A stretch of 64,000 bases of DNA from Actinoplanes lobatus (lineage in GTDB: Bacteria; Actinomycetota; Actinomycetes; Mycobacteriales; Micromonosporaceae): positions 6,878,501 to 6,942,500 of the forward strand of contig NZ_JACHNC010000001.1 in NCBI RefSeq assembly GCF_014205215.1. The letters run 5' to 3'. The notes under the pieces are model-generated. The model was given only the letters and a program-made list of their open reading frames with translations, ran no database searches and was not told where the DNA came from. Positions 27,072-35,714 of the stretch are shown here, piece after piece (positions within the stretch are counted from its first letter, which is position 1; each line of letters opens with the position of its first letter). The translations under genes were made by a program, and so were the position numbers.

Positions 27072-28016
27072 TCACCGCACGGGAGTGAGGTGGTCGCTCA
27101 GCCAGCGTTCGGCGCGGGCGAGGTAGTCGCGGGCCAAGGGCGTGCGGGACAGGAACGACTCGAAGGCGTGCGGGCCGCCGGGAATCACATCGAGGACGCA
27201 CGATACCCCGGCCGCGGTGAGTGCTTGGGCGTAGCGGCGATCCTCGTCGTAGAACAGCTCGATGTCGCCGGTTCCGATCCACGCCGGGGCGAGCCCGGCG
27301 AGGTCTGCCCGGCGGGCCGGGGCGGCGTAGGCGGGCACGTCCGGGCTACCGGGCGCCGTGGCGAGGTACGCGCTCCACCCGGCCCGGTTGGAGACGTTGT
27401 TCCACAGGTAGTGCCGCACCCGGTCGAGGTCGCGGTCCGCGGCGGTGCGGTCGTCGAGCATCGGGCAGAACAGCCACTGCGCCACCGGCTGGGTTCGGCC
27501 CTCGTCGCGCAGGCGCTGAGCGAGCCCGGCCGCGAGGCCGCCACCGGCGCTCTGCCCACCGACGGCGATCCGTTCCGGATCCGTACCCAGCTCGCCGGCA
27601 TGCCCGGTGGCCCACATCCAGGCGGTGTGGCAGTCGTCGAGCGGCGCGGGGAACGGGTGGCGCGGGGCGAGCCGGTACTCGGCGGAGAACACCACGATGT
27701 CCAGGTCCGCGGCGAGCTTGATGCACCGCGCGTGGTCCTGCGACGCGCTGCCGACGACCATCCCGCCGCCGTGGATCCACAGCAGCGCCGGGCGGGTACG
27801 TGTACCAGCCGGGGTGTAGACATGCACGCCCGCGCCGGGGCCGAGCCGCACGAACCGGTGGGCCATCCCGGCGGGCATCTTCGGGGTGCTCCCGAACCCG
27901 GAGCCCGACTGCATGAGCCGCAGCATCCACGCCCAGCGCACCGGCGGGTTCGGCACGAACCGGAACACTCGCCGCACCTGCGGGTTCAGCGCCGCCGCCT
28001 TGAGAGGTCGGGTCAT
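27072..28016 (-). CDS. Alpha/beta-hydrolase, HSL-type (family IV) esterase
   Basis: 314 aa from ATG 28016, preceded by GGAGA seven bases upstream; an ATG at 28046 is in frame but has no ribosome site. The oxyanion-hole motif HGGG (82-85) in LLWIHGGGMVVGS, the nucleophile Ser156 in VGGQSAGGG, an Asp in GTGDIELFYDED and a His in IPGGPHAFESF complete the hormone-sensitive-lipase-like triad. Family members hydrolyse short acyl esters. There is no signal peptide, so it is cytosolic. It is monocistronic. The downstream stretch 26977-27070 on the same strand reads RRIEDALGRFEQFQLNRTLPEV before a stop, possibly a relic of another gene's C-terminus. Confidence 0.9.
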   Translation of the reverse strand: MTRPLKAAALNPQVRRVFRFVPNPPVRWAWMLRLMQSGSGFGSTPKMPAGMAHRFVRLGPGAGVHVYTPAGTRTRPALLWIHGGGMVVGSASQDHARCIKLAADLDIVVFSAEYRLAPRHPFPAPLDDCHTAWMWATGHAGELGTDPERIAVGGQSAGGGLAAGLAQRLRDEGRTQPVAQWLFCPMLDDRTAADRDLDRVRHYLWNNVSNRAGWSAYLATAPGSPDVPAYAAPARRADLAGLAPAWIGTGDIELFYDEDRRYAQALTAAGVSCVLDVIPGGPHAFESFLSRTPLARDYLARAERWLSDHLTPVR

Positions 28017-28208
28017 CGGTCGTTCTCCATTCGAGCACGCGCCCATTCCTGCCGCGAACGGAAGATAGCAAGACCGCTGATGGCGGCAGCTCTCGCCGCA
28101 CCGCCGACGAGGTCACCACGGAGGTCGAGGAACTTGGCGGCATGCGAGCGGTGGACATCCGGCCCGGCACGAACCCGCAGCCGCCGAGCCGATCCTCGGG
28201 GCGGTGGG

Positions 28209-29108
28209 TCACGGCTGGTCGGGTGGACGTAGCCGCAGCAGGCCGGGATCGTCGGCGGCCCGGCGGTAGAGCTGCTGCTGCAACGCCATCCACAGGGCGC
28301 GTTCCGCCTCCAGGGTTTCCGGGTGGACCAGGCCGAACCGGGCCAGCAGGGTCAGGCGGTGCAGGTCGAAGCAGGCCCGGAGGATCTCGCCGAAGGCGAG
28401 GGCCGCGTCGATGGCCGTGCGGTGGGCCAGGATCGCCACCACGGCCGCCGCCGCCGAGCCGAGCAGCCACAGCCGCCAGCCGCCGCCGGACCAGGCGACG
28501 ACCGGGACGGCCGCCAGGGGGAACAGCATCGCGAGGCCGGCCACGAGCACCGCGCGGTCGAGGGCGCCGCGGCACCGGTCGACCTGCTCGCGTACGTCGG
28601 CGGGCAGCACCAGGTACAGGCGGGGCCAGAAGAACACGGCGTCCAGCCCGTACCGCTCGGGGTCTGCGGGGTATCGCTCCGCGGCCCGCAGCACATTGCC
28701 CAGCCGGGTCGGCAGCAGATCGGTCTCGTCGATGGGGAACTCGTGGTAGCGGCGCGCGTAGCCGGCGCCGGTGCGCAGGTCGAGGCGCTGCCAACGGCGG
28801 CGTTGCAGGGCCACCCCGGGCCGGGACAGCCAGCGCGGCCAGTAGCCCTCCCCGAGGCGGGTGAAGGTCATGATCTGGCCGGCGGCGACGTAGGCGAGCA
28901 GCACCACGGCCACCACCGCGCCCACGGCCAGCCACGCCTGTTCCGCACCGTCGCGGGCCTTCCACCATGTCAGGGCCTCAGGCCAGCCGATACCGGCGAT
29001 GGCGAGCGCGGTCAGGCCGCCGGCGAAGACGAGGACCGGCAGCACCACGTTGACGGTGAAACGGCGATCGAGCAGGTCGGTGGTGGCGGTGAAGACGCTA
29101 CCGAACAC
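28209..29108 (-). CDS. Membrane protein with four predicted helices, last gene of the CHAT operon
   Basis: 299 aa from GTG 29108, four bases after the stop of the CBS-like gene. Hydrophobic segments: VVLPVLVFAGGLTALAIAGI, AWLAVGAVVAVVLLAYVAAG, AVLVAGLAMLFPLAAVPVV and LWLLGSAAAAVVAILA. Between helices 2 and 3 is a cytosolic loop of about 100 residues with YHEFPIDETDLLPTRLGNVL and DAVFFWPRLYLVLPADVR; the C-terminal 80 residues are cytosolic. I do not recognise a named family with certainty. Tight coupling to a CHAT protease-like gene suggests it is either the membrane target or effector (pore or anchor) of that protein; this is inference. Confidence 0.7.
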   Translation of the reverse strand: MFGSVFTATTDLLDRRFTVNVVLPVLVFAGGLTALAIAGIGWPEALTWWKARDGAEQAWLAVGAVVAVVLLAYVAAGQIMTFTRLGEGYWPRWLSRPGVALQRRRWQRLDLRTGAGYARRYHEFPIDETDLLPTRLGNVLRAAERYPADPERYGLDAVFFWPRLYLVLPADVREQVDRCRGALDRAVLVAGLAMLFPLAAVPVVAWSGGGWRLWLLGSAAAAVVAILAHRTAIDAALAFGEILRACFDLHRLTLLARFGLVHPETLEAERALWMALQQQLYRRAADDPGLLRLRPPDQP

Positions 29109-29112
29109 GGGT

Positions 29113-29586
29113 TCACCACCCGAACCGGTGCGCGGCGAGCCGCTGCGGGTTGCCGCATTCCGGCAGCTCCCGCGGTCGCTCCGGGAACGACATGCGGTGA
29201 TCGCAGACGGCACCGTCCTCGGTGTACCGGCATCGGCGCCGCACCTCGGGGATGCGGACCTCGCCGGGCAGGCGCATGTCGGTGGTGAACCGGGACGGTC
29301 CGGCCATCACCGCGTCAACGAGGTCGTCGCCGGCCCAGACACCGCTGACCGTGCCGGCGGACGTCAGCACCACCACGTCGTCGGGTTCCAGCAGGGAGAG
29401 CACCGCGGCGACCGGTGTCTCACCGTCCGCGACGACGAAGGCCACCTCCGCGCCGGCCGGCGTCAGTACCGTGACGGGCTCGCCGCGTTCGTCGACGACC
29501 ACCGTCCACCGGTCCGGCGCCGGGGTGGCCGGTGGGCGGGCGACGACGTACGGGCTGGTCGCGCGATCACGCAGGCGGGACGTCAC
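29113..29586 (-). CDS. Small CBS-like protein with a C-terminal Cys cluster
   Basis: 157 aa from GTG 29586, overlapping the CHAT gene stop as GTGA. Residues about 8-110 resemble a degenerate CBS pair (WTVVVDERGEPVTVLTPAG..., then VVLTSAGTVSGVWAGDDLVD), a fold that binds adenosine nucleotides. The C-terminus has CRYTEDGAVCDH and a later ECGNP, a possible zinc site. It could sense a nucleotide signal or bridge the CHAT protein to the membrane protein. The operon context is strong (overlap on one side, a 4-base gap on the other); the fold call is tentative. Confidence 0.65.
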   Translation of the reverse strand: MTSRLRDRATSPYVVARPPATPAPDRWTVVVDERGEPVTVLTPAGAEVAFVVADGETPVAAVLSLLEPDDVVVLTSAGTVSGVWAGDDLVDAVMAGPSRFTTDMRLPGEVRIPEVRRRCRYTEDGAVCDHRMSFPERPRELPECGNPQRLAAHRFGW

Positions 29587-32500
29587 GGCGGGGTTCCTTC
29601 CTGGACGGGGGCGCCGATCAGCACGTACGGCGACCAGACGGCCGCCCGTTCGTAGAACCGGCGTCGCGGGAAACGTGCGGCGAACCGGCGCTGGACGGCG
29701 GCGACCGGTTCCAGGGCGGGATGGTCGTCGAGATAGGCCAGCAACTCCGTACCGGTGAGGTCCCGAAGCCATCGTTGCGCCTCGCGCAACGCCTCGTCCG
29801 CGGGCCGGCCATCGTCGAAGAGAAGCTCGTAGAAACGGGTGTTGAGCAGGGCGGTCGGCAGGTCGCCGGCCGGCCACAGGGTGCCGACGAAGCAGGGGAC
29901 ACCGGCGGTGAGGAACCCGGCGGGCAGGCCGACGAACTCGTCCGGGTTGCGTGCCGTCTCCACGGTGGCGGTCTGGCAGGCGGACGCCACGACCAGCCGG
30001 GCCCGCCGCGGGCGCCGTTCCGGATCGGCGGCGAGCAGGTCGACCAGCGCCAGGTGGGCGCCGCCGCCGAGGTCCAGGTGCGACTTGAGCGGCTGGTCGA
30101 CGAGGGAGACGCCGTGGCAGGCGAAGTGGATGTGGGTGGCGTCGGTGAGCGCGCCGAGCACCTCGGCGGTCGACCCGGTGAGGGGCCGCCCGCCGCCGGT
30201 GTGGTCCAACATCATCTGCGCTTCGTAGCCCGCCGACGGCAGCCCGGAACCGGGATCGACCACGGCCACACCACGCCGTTGCCGGCCGGCGCGTTCCTCC
30301 GCGAGCCGCCGCGCCGCGTCACGCACGGTCCGAGACGGCGCGTAACTGACCGCGAACTCGTCGATCAGGCACCGGCCGTCGCCGTAGGGCGCGGCATGCA
30401 GCGGAAGAGCACAGAACAACCCGACCGGTACGAGGGTGACGCCGGTCGCGGCGGCCCGGTGCAGCAGGCCGGCGAGCGGCCCGGCGACGTGCTCGCCGAC
30501 CGCGGCGAGACACTCGTCGAGGCCGTCCCGGCTCGCCAGCAGCCCGGGCCGCTCCGGCGAGCCGTCGCCGTGGACGAACCGGCGCAGCATGCCGTCGTCG
30601 AAGCTCGGGCAGCGCGTGCCGGTCACCCCTTCCGGGCCGGCCGACAACAACACCGATTCGGTACGGGCGGCGAGCACGTAGACGGTGGCGTGGCCGGCCT
30701 GTTCCGGCCGGACGGCGGTGAGCACCGGCAGCGCCGCCCGCGCCGTCCGGTAGGCGGCTGTGGTGCGCCGCAGCTCCTCGCGGACCGCCTGCTCGGCCTC
30801 GCGGAGAAAGGTGTCGTCGGAGCCGCCGGTGCCGGCCCGGTCCGCGAGCCGGGCGGCGGCGGCCTCGGCTGCCGCCAGAGCACGCGCCGCGTCCCGATAG
30901 GCGGCGTACGCCTCGGGCGCCTGGTCCCGGACCGCGGTCAGTCCGGTCGGGTCACGGTCCATGGCGTCGCCGAGCAGGCGTACCCGGCCGGCTTCCAGCG
31001 CTTCCACGGCCGCCTCGGGTTGCCCGGCGCGAACCATGACGTAGGCGGCCGCGACCGGCAGCCCGGCGCTGCGGGCGAGTGACTCCTCGCGGCTGTGGCG
31101 CAGCAGGCCGGAGGCGTACATGCGGTCGCGGGCGTCGAGGGCCTCCCGGAACGGCGCGACGGCCTCCGCCCACCGGTGTCGGGCGGCCAGCACGTTGCCG
31201 AGCTCGCTCGCGGTCCAGAGGACGTCCTGGGCGCGGCCGCCGTCGCGCAGCAGGACCAGCGCCTGCGCCAGCATCCGCTCCGCCTCGGCCACGGCGGCGT
31301 CGCTTCCGTCGTAGCGGTACAGCGTCTCGGCGAGCAGGCGGGTGGTCTGCGCCCACTCGATCGGGGCCTGATCCGGTGGGCGGACGGCGAGCGCGTCACG
31401 CAGGCACGCGATTGCCCGTACCAGATGGTCGGTTTCTCGGGTTTGGAAGGCGAGCTCCCGGTGAGCCAGGCTCATGTTGTGCTGGATGGCCGCCCACTCG
31501 TGCGGATAGCGGTCGCGGGTGAGGATCTCGGCGGCCTCGGTGAACCGGGTCAGGGCCTCGGCCGGTGGCAGCCGGTTCGCCAGGCCCCGGACACGTTGCG
31601 CCCAGCGCACGGGATGAACCCGGCGGGGTACGGCGTCGATGGCCGCCTGGAGAAGCTCGATGTTCGTCTCGCGGTGGCCCTCGAATCCCTGGTACGCCTC
31701 GGCGAGCAACCCGGTGAGCCACGCCCAGTTCTCCGGGTCGGCCTCCCGGTCGACGGCCTGGCGGGCGCGGGTCAGCAGCGTCACCGCCGTGCCGACGTGC
31801 TCGTCGTGGTCGCCGTCGGTGCGTTCGAGCAGAAGCCGGGCCAGATGTCCGGTCAGATTGGTCCACTCGTGGTGCATGGCGGCCCGCTCGGCCCGATCGA
31901 TCGCCTCCCGCAGGACCGTGTCCGCCTCGGCCCACTGCCTGCTCTGGAAGAGCTCCTGACTGAGATTGCCGGACGCCTGCACCCACAGCCGTTCGTCGCT
32001 CTGCGCCGCGGCGTTGTCGCGGGCGGCGCGAGCCAGGTCGAGCAGCCGCCGGCGGTCCTCGGGCCGTCCGGTCCGTTCGGCGACATGGGTCAGCGCATGC
32101 CCGTAGTTGGTGGCGACGACGCTTTTCAGCTCCGGATCGTCGAGGTCCGTGACCTCGGCCCAGAGCCGTTCCAGTTCGGTGAACGCGGTCGTCAGCGAGG
32201 AGTCGTCGCCGCGGTGGGATCGCTGGAGCAGGGCGGTCGCGTAGGTGGTGCGCAGGTTCAGCAGTGGGCGGGCGCCGATGCCGTCCGGTGGGTCGGCGAC
32301 CGCGGCGGCCAGCATCGCCACGGCGTCGTCCACCGGCCGGGGATCGGTGGTCGGGTAGTCGCGGAACAGCAGGACGGCGAGCGCGGCGAGAGTCATCGCC
32401 CAGCCGTCCGGGTCCGCGGTACGGGTGCGGACCGTCAGGGCCCGCTCGTACGCGGCCCGGGCCGCGCCCAGTTCCCGCAGGTCACGGGAGTCGGCCAGCA

Positions 32501-33590
32501 TGATGTGGGCCAGCGCGGCGTTGTGCTGGGCTTCGCCCCAGAGGTCCGGCGCCGCCTCCCGGAGGTGGTCGAGTTCCGCGTAGCGGCGGACCGCCTCGGC
32601 CAGGTCGAGGCGGCTGGACGGGTGGGCGACCAGCTCGTTCGCGAGCCCGAAGGTCAGCAGGTCGCGGATCGGCACGAGCCGGCCGGCACGCCACTCGACG
32701 GCCAGCTCCCGGTCCTCGTCCCGGAAGTCGAGCAGCGCCCCCATCAGCAGGTTGCGCCGGGCTTCCGGGCTGATCGGCCGGCCCTCGTGGAGGAGTTCCC
32801 GGCCCAGCACCATCACGAGCGCGGAGCCCACGGCGGCCGGGAGCCCGCCCGGATCCGGCTCCCTGGAGGTGAACACCTTGTCGACGCCGAACTCGCGGCA
32901 TCTGCGCAGCAGCACCAGGCAGTGCCGGGCCTGGGTGGCCATCGCCGGCTCACCGTCCTGGTCGGCCTGCTCGATGGCGTGTTGCAGCAGGAGGTCGGCG
33001 TCGTCGGTGAGCAGCTCCGGGTGTGCCACCACGACCTCCCGCCAGGCCGCGGCGTCCGGGGCCTGGAGCAGGGCGGCGAGCGCGGCGAGGACCTGCCGGC
33101 CCTGGCGGTGCCGCACCAGCTCGGCGAGCCACGCCCGGTAGTGCTGCAACTCGGCGGTGAAGGCCTGGAAGGTATTGGCGGCCACCGCGGCGGCGTCGGT
33201 CTCGATGTCCCGCTCCACCACGAGCGGCAGCAGCCCGTACGGAAGAATCTGCACGTCCTGCTGCTGTTGGGTCTCCGGCGGCTCGGTCCGGCGCAGCATC
33301 ATCAGCGCGATCTGGAACTGCTGGACCATCCGCTCCTGTGGACCGTCCACCGCGGTCGCGAAGATCAGCGGCGGCCGCAGGACGGGACGCCGGATCAGCA
33401 GGCTCGGATAGCCGTCGACGGTGACGGGATTCCCGCACGACTCGCACCGCTGGGTGGTGGCCCCGCCGGCCGCGATCAGCCGGGCCAGGTCCGGCCGCTC
33501 CCGGATGTCGACGGCCAGCCAGACCTCCTGCCGTCCCTGCCGTCCGCAGCCGGCACACCGGTAGTCGAACTGTTGCGAGTAACTGGGCAT
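29583..33590 (-). CDS. CpXC-TPR-CHAT caspase-like protease protein
   Basis: 1335 aa from ATG 33590 with GGGG upstream; an ATG at 33620 lacks a ribosome site. Residues 1-60 carry two CxxC pairs (FDYRCAGCGRQGR and RCESCGNP), a CpXC-type zinc module. A very long helical/TPR-like middle (about 150-1000) follows. The C-terminal CHAT domain has His1159 in HIHFACHGVSL and Cys1205 in LVVASACQTATV, the catalytic dyad of the caspase clan, and ends with a typical GTLWPAGDLPTALL. The sequence differs from the NTPase-linked CHAT proteins elsewhere in the window. It is first of three coupled genes. Expected role: a dormant protease released by a trigger sensed through the TPR or zinc module, in conflict or cell-death control. 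Confidence 0.88.
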   Translation of the reverse strand: MPSYSQQFDYRCAGCGRQGRQEVWLAVDIRERPDLARLIAAGGATTQRCESCGNPVTVDGYPSLLIRRPVLRPPLIFATAVDGPQERMVQQFQIALMMLRRTEPPETQQQQDVQILPYGLLPLVVERDIETDAAAVAANTFQAFTAELQHYRAWLAELVRHRQGRQVLAALAALLQAPDAAAWREVVVAHPELLTDDADLLLQHAIEQADQDGEPAMATQARHCLVLLRRCREFGVDKVFTSREPDPGGLPAAVGSALVMVLGRELLHEGRPISPEARRNLLMGALLDFRDEDRELAVEWRAGRLVPIRDLLTFGLANELVAHPSSRLDLAEAVRRYAELDHLREAAPDLWGEAQHNAALAHIMLADSRDLRELGAARAAYERALTVRTRTADPDGWAMTLAALAVLLFRDYPTTDPRPVDDAVAMLAAAVADPPDGIGARPLLNLRTTYATALLQRSHRGDDSSLTTAFTELERLWAEVTDLDDPELKSVVATNYGHALTHVAERTGRPEDRRRLLDLARAARDNAAAQSDERLWVQASGNLSQELFQSRQWAEADTVLREAIDRAERAAMHHEWTNLTGHLARLLLERTDGDHDEHVGTAVTLLTRARQAVDREADPENWAWLTGLLAEAYQGFEGHRETNIELLQAAIDAVPRRVHPVRWAQRVRGLANRLPPAEALTRFTEAAEILTRDRYPHEWAAIQHNMSLAHRELAFQTRETDHLVRAIACLRDALAVRPPDQAPIEWAQTTRLLAETLYRYDGSDAAVAEAERMLAQALVLLRDGGRAQDVLWTASELGNVLAARHRWAEAVAPFREALDARDRMYASGLLRHSREESLARSAGLPVAAAYVMVRAGQPEAAVEALEAGRVRLLGDAMDRDPTGLTAVRDQAPEAYAAYRDAARALAAAEAAAARLADRAGTGGSDDTFLREAEQAVREELRRTTAAYRTARAALPVLTAVRPEQAGHATVYVLAARTESVLLSAGPEGVTGTRCPSFDDGMLRRFVHGDGSPERPGLLASRDGLDECLAAVGEHVAGPLAGLLHRAAATGVTLVPVGLFCALPLHAAPYGDGRCLIDEFAVSYAPSRTVRDAARRLAEERAGRQRRGVAVVDPGSGLPSAGYEAQMMLDHTGGGRPLTGSTAEVLGALTDATHIHFACHGVSLVDQPLKSHLDLGGGAHLALVDLLAADPERRPRRARLVVASACQTATVETARNPDEFVGLPAGFLTAGVPCFVGTLWPAGDLPTALLNTRFYELLFDDGRPADEALREAQRWLRDLTGTELLAYLDDHPALEPVAAVQRRFAARFPRRRFYERAAVWSPYVLIGAPVQEGTPP

Positions 33591-33746
33591 TCGGCGGCCC
33601 CGCTTCCGGCCGATTGGCATCAGTGGAGGTCGATTTTGCCGTACCGGGGCCGTCCGCGGGTAACGTCGATGGCTACGGCATCTTCGCCAGACTTCGAACC
33701 GCGGCCTGGAAACCCGTCTTTCAGGAGAATCTCGACCCCAGAGGAT

Positions 33747-35714
33747 CTAGGGACCGGTCCGATGGCTCGCGGACCGTGAGTAGGCGCTTGGGCGTGGGCG
33801 GTTTCCGATGATCCGGCCGACCAGGAGATAGCGGTCCACCGCGGCTCCAGGCGGGCGGTGGACAGCAACCCAGACACATTCGCTCAGGTGGGGCGCGCCT
33901 GCCGGATGCGGTGTCAGATCGAGAACCAGCAGCATGCCGAGGGCCGCGCTGGTTCCTGAGTAGTCGGCGGCCTGTGCGAGGTAAGAGCGTTCCATCGCAG
34001 CAGGTGAATTGTTTCGAAGCTCCCGTTTGACCTCGATGAAGAAGCGAGTGGCGCCGAATCCCACCTTGATGTCGGCGCGGCCGGTGGCCACGTTCGGCAC
34101 TTCGACGTCGACGTGACCGGCGAGTGGGCCCCGGCGAAGCCAGTCGGCGAAGTCGTCCTGCAGGCGTGCCTCCCGCGGCGGGGTCAACGCAGGGAACAGG
34201 TAGTCAACCGCTGCCGATCGTTGCAGGTCCTGTCGGGTGGCCATGAACGCGACCGCGTCGGCGACCACCGCGTCGAAAGACTGCCGGACCGATCCGATGT
34301 AGTCGGCGCATGGCTGAAGGCGGGCAGTCACCCTTTCCAGAATTCCGGCGATGACCGGATCGCGGAGGTTCCCGCGCTGTACGAGAGCGTTGTAGGCCAG
34401 ACCCTCCACCAGTTGGAGCGAGTCGTCGTCGAGTCGGTGGGCGAGCCGCTCGGCCGCGGGCAGACCCAGCTCGGCCACCACGGACGGCGCCAGCGTGACG
34501 ACTCGCGCACCGTTACCGTCGGGCGGAGGCTCCGGAACGGTGTCGAGGTTCTGAACGAGCTCGCGAAGCCGGTGGACCCGGCCGCCGTCATCCTCCGCGG
34601 CGACCCGCAACTGGACGATTAGCGTCTCCCTGCCGCGCAGTGACGACCCCACCACCGGCCGGACGATGCGGGACAGCCCGTCCGGATCGACCGATCCAGG
34701 CACCGGAATCACGGCACGGTCCAGGACGTACGCGTCCGCCAGCGCGTCGATCATCGGCCAGGCGTCGAGCCAGGCGGGCCGGGTCGCGGCGTCCAGTGCC
34801 CGGCCGAGGATCGCCACCAGCCGCGCCCAGGCGAAACCGGCCTCGGCGCGCGGGCGGCGCCAGGCCGGGACATGTGCCCGGTGGAGACCGTCGGCCCGAC
34901 GGTCGAGGTGTCGTCGAATCGCCTGGTCCGCGGCTCGGAGCGCGAGCTGGTCGCCGCGCCGGAAGGCCATCACGGCGTCGATGCCGGCACCGTACAGGGC
35001 CGCATCTCCACTCGACTCTTCGGCGGCCTCGGCGTGGGCGAAGTTTCTCCGCGCCGCCACCAGCTGTGCGGCCGGGTCCTCAGTGCCGGCGGTGGCTGCC
35101 ACGCGGACCTGGTGGAGGCCGATTTCGAAGGCTGCGTCGGCGGAGGTAGCCGGATCAGCTAGCAGATCGGCCAGGGTGCTCAGCAGCGACTCGCTGACGG
35201 AACGCTCCGTGCCCCACATGTCGAGGGCCGCGCCGAGCAGCCGCGGCATTCGGTCCAAGTAGTCCGTATCGAGCTCGCCGAGATCGTTCGGGGTCAGCAT
35301 TATCACCGTCCGCAGGACATCGCCGTGCCCTCCGAGTGCCAGTCGCAGCGCGCCCTCGGCGATGGCCGCAGCGACCAATGGCCGCGCCGTCGGTACGCCG
35401 GCCAGAAAGGCCCGGTGCAGGCTGATGCCGTACGGCTCGACGAAGGAGGCCGACGCCAGCAGTTCGTCGGTCGCGTCCAGTAGAGCCAGTGCACTCGTTT
35501 GCGCGGAGAGCCCACGAAGGAGGGCGGTGACCTCGTCAGGACCGGCCAACTGGCGGGTCACCGCGGCGCAGAGCAGGGGTGCGAGGGGACCAGCGGCGCA
35601 CCGTTCGATTTCCGCGGCGGCCGGCTTGGTGAGGCGTCTGACCAGGTCGGCCAGCGATGGCGGCTCGTCGGTAGAGGCCAGCAGCAGCCGGTCGAGCTCT
35701 CCCAGAGCTACCAC
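33747..35714 (-). CDS. Probable nuclease/effector of the ABC-ATPase module (PD-(D/E)XK-like C-terminus)
   Basis: 655 aa from GTG 35714, overlapping the ABC ATPase gene by seven bases. Residues 1-500 are helical, with no motif I recognise. At about 540-580 the text ADIKVGFGATRFFIEVKRELR gives the Asp...Glu-x-Lys pattern of PD-(D/E)XK nucleases, with flanking strands (HVDVEVPNV before, AALGMLLVLDLTPH after) as expected for that fold. With the two genes upstream it forms a middle component + ATPase + effector set. In ABC-three-component systems the third gene supplies the toxic activity, so DNA cleavage is the simplest reading. The ATPase and order are seen; the function is inference. Confidence 0.68.
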   Translation of the reverse strand: MVALGELDRLLLASTDEPPSLADLVRRLTKPAAAEIERCAAGPLAPLLCAAVTRQLAGPDEVTALLRGLSAQTSALALLDATDELLASASFVEPYGISLHRAFLAGVPTARPLVAAAIAEGALRLALGGHGDVLRTVIMLTPNDLGELDTDYLDRMPRLLGAALDMWGTERSVSESLLSTLADLLADPATSADAAFEIGLHQVRVAATAGTEDPAAQLVAARRNFAHAEAAEESSGDAALYGAGIDAVMAFRRGDQLALRAADQAIRRHLDRRADGLHRAHVPAWRRPRAEAGFAWARLVAILGRALDAATRPAWLDAWPMIDALADAYVLDRAVIPVPGSVDPDGLSRIVRPVVGSSLRGRETLIVQLRVAAEDDGGRVHRLRELVQNLDTVPEPPPDGNGARVVTLAPSVVAELGLPAAERLAHRLDDDSLQLVEGLAYNALVQRGNLRDPVIAGILERVTARLQPCADYIGSVRQSFDAVVADAVAFMATRQDLQRSAAVDYLFPALTPPREARLQDDFADWLRRGPLAGHVDVEVPNVATGRADIKVGFGATRFFIEVKRELRNNSPAAMERSYLAQAADYSGTSAALGMLLVLDLTPHPAGAPHLSECVWVAVHRPPGAAVDRYLLVGRIIGNRPRPSAYSRSASHRTGP

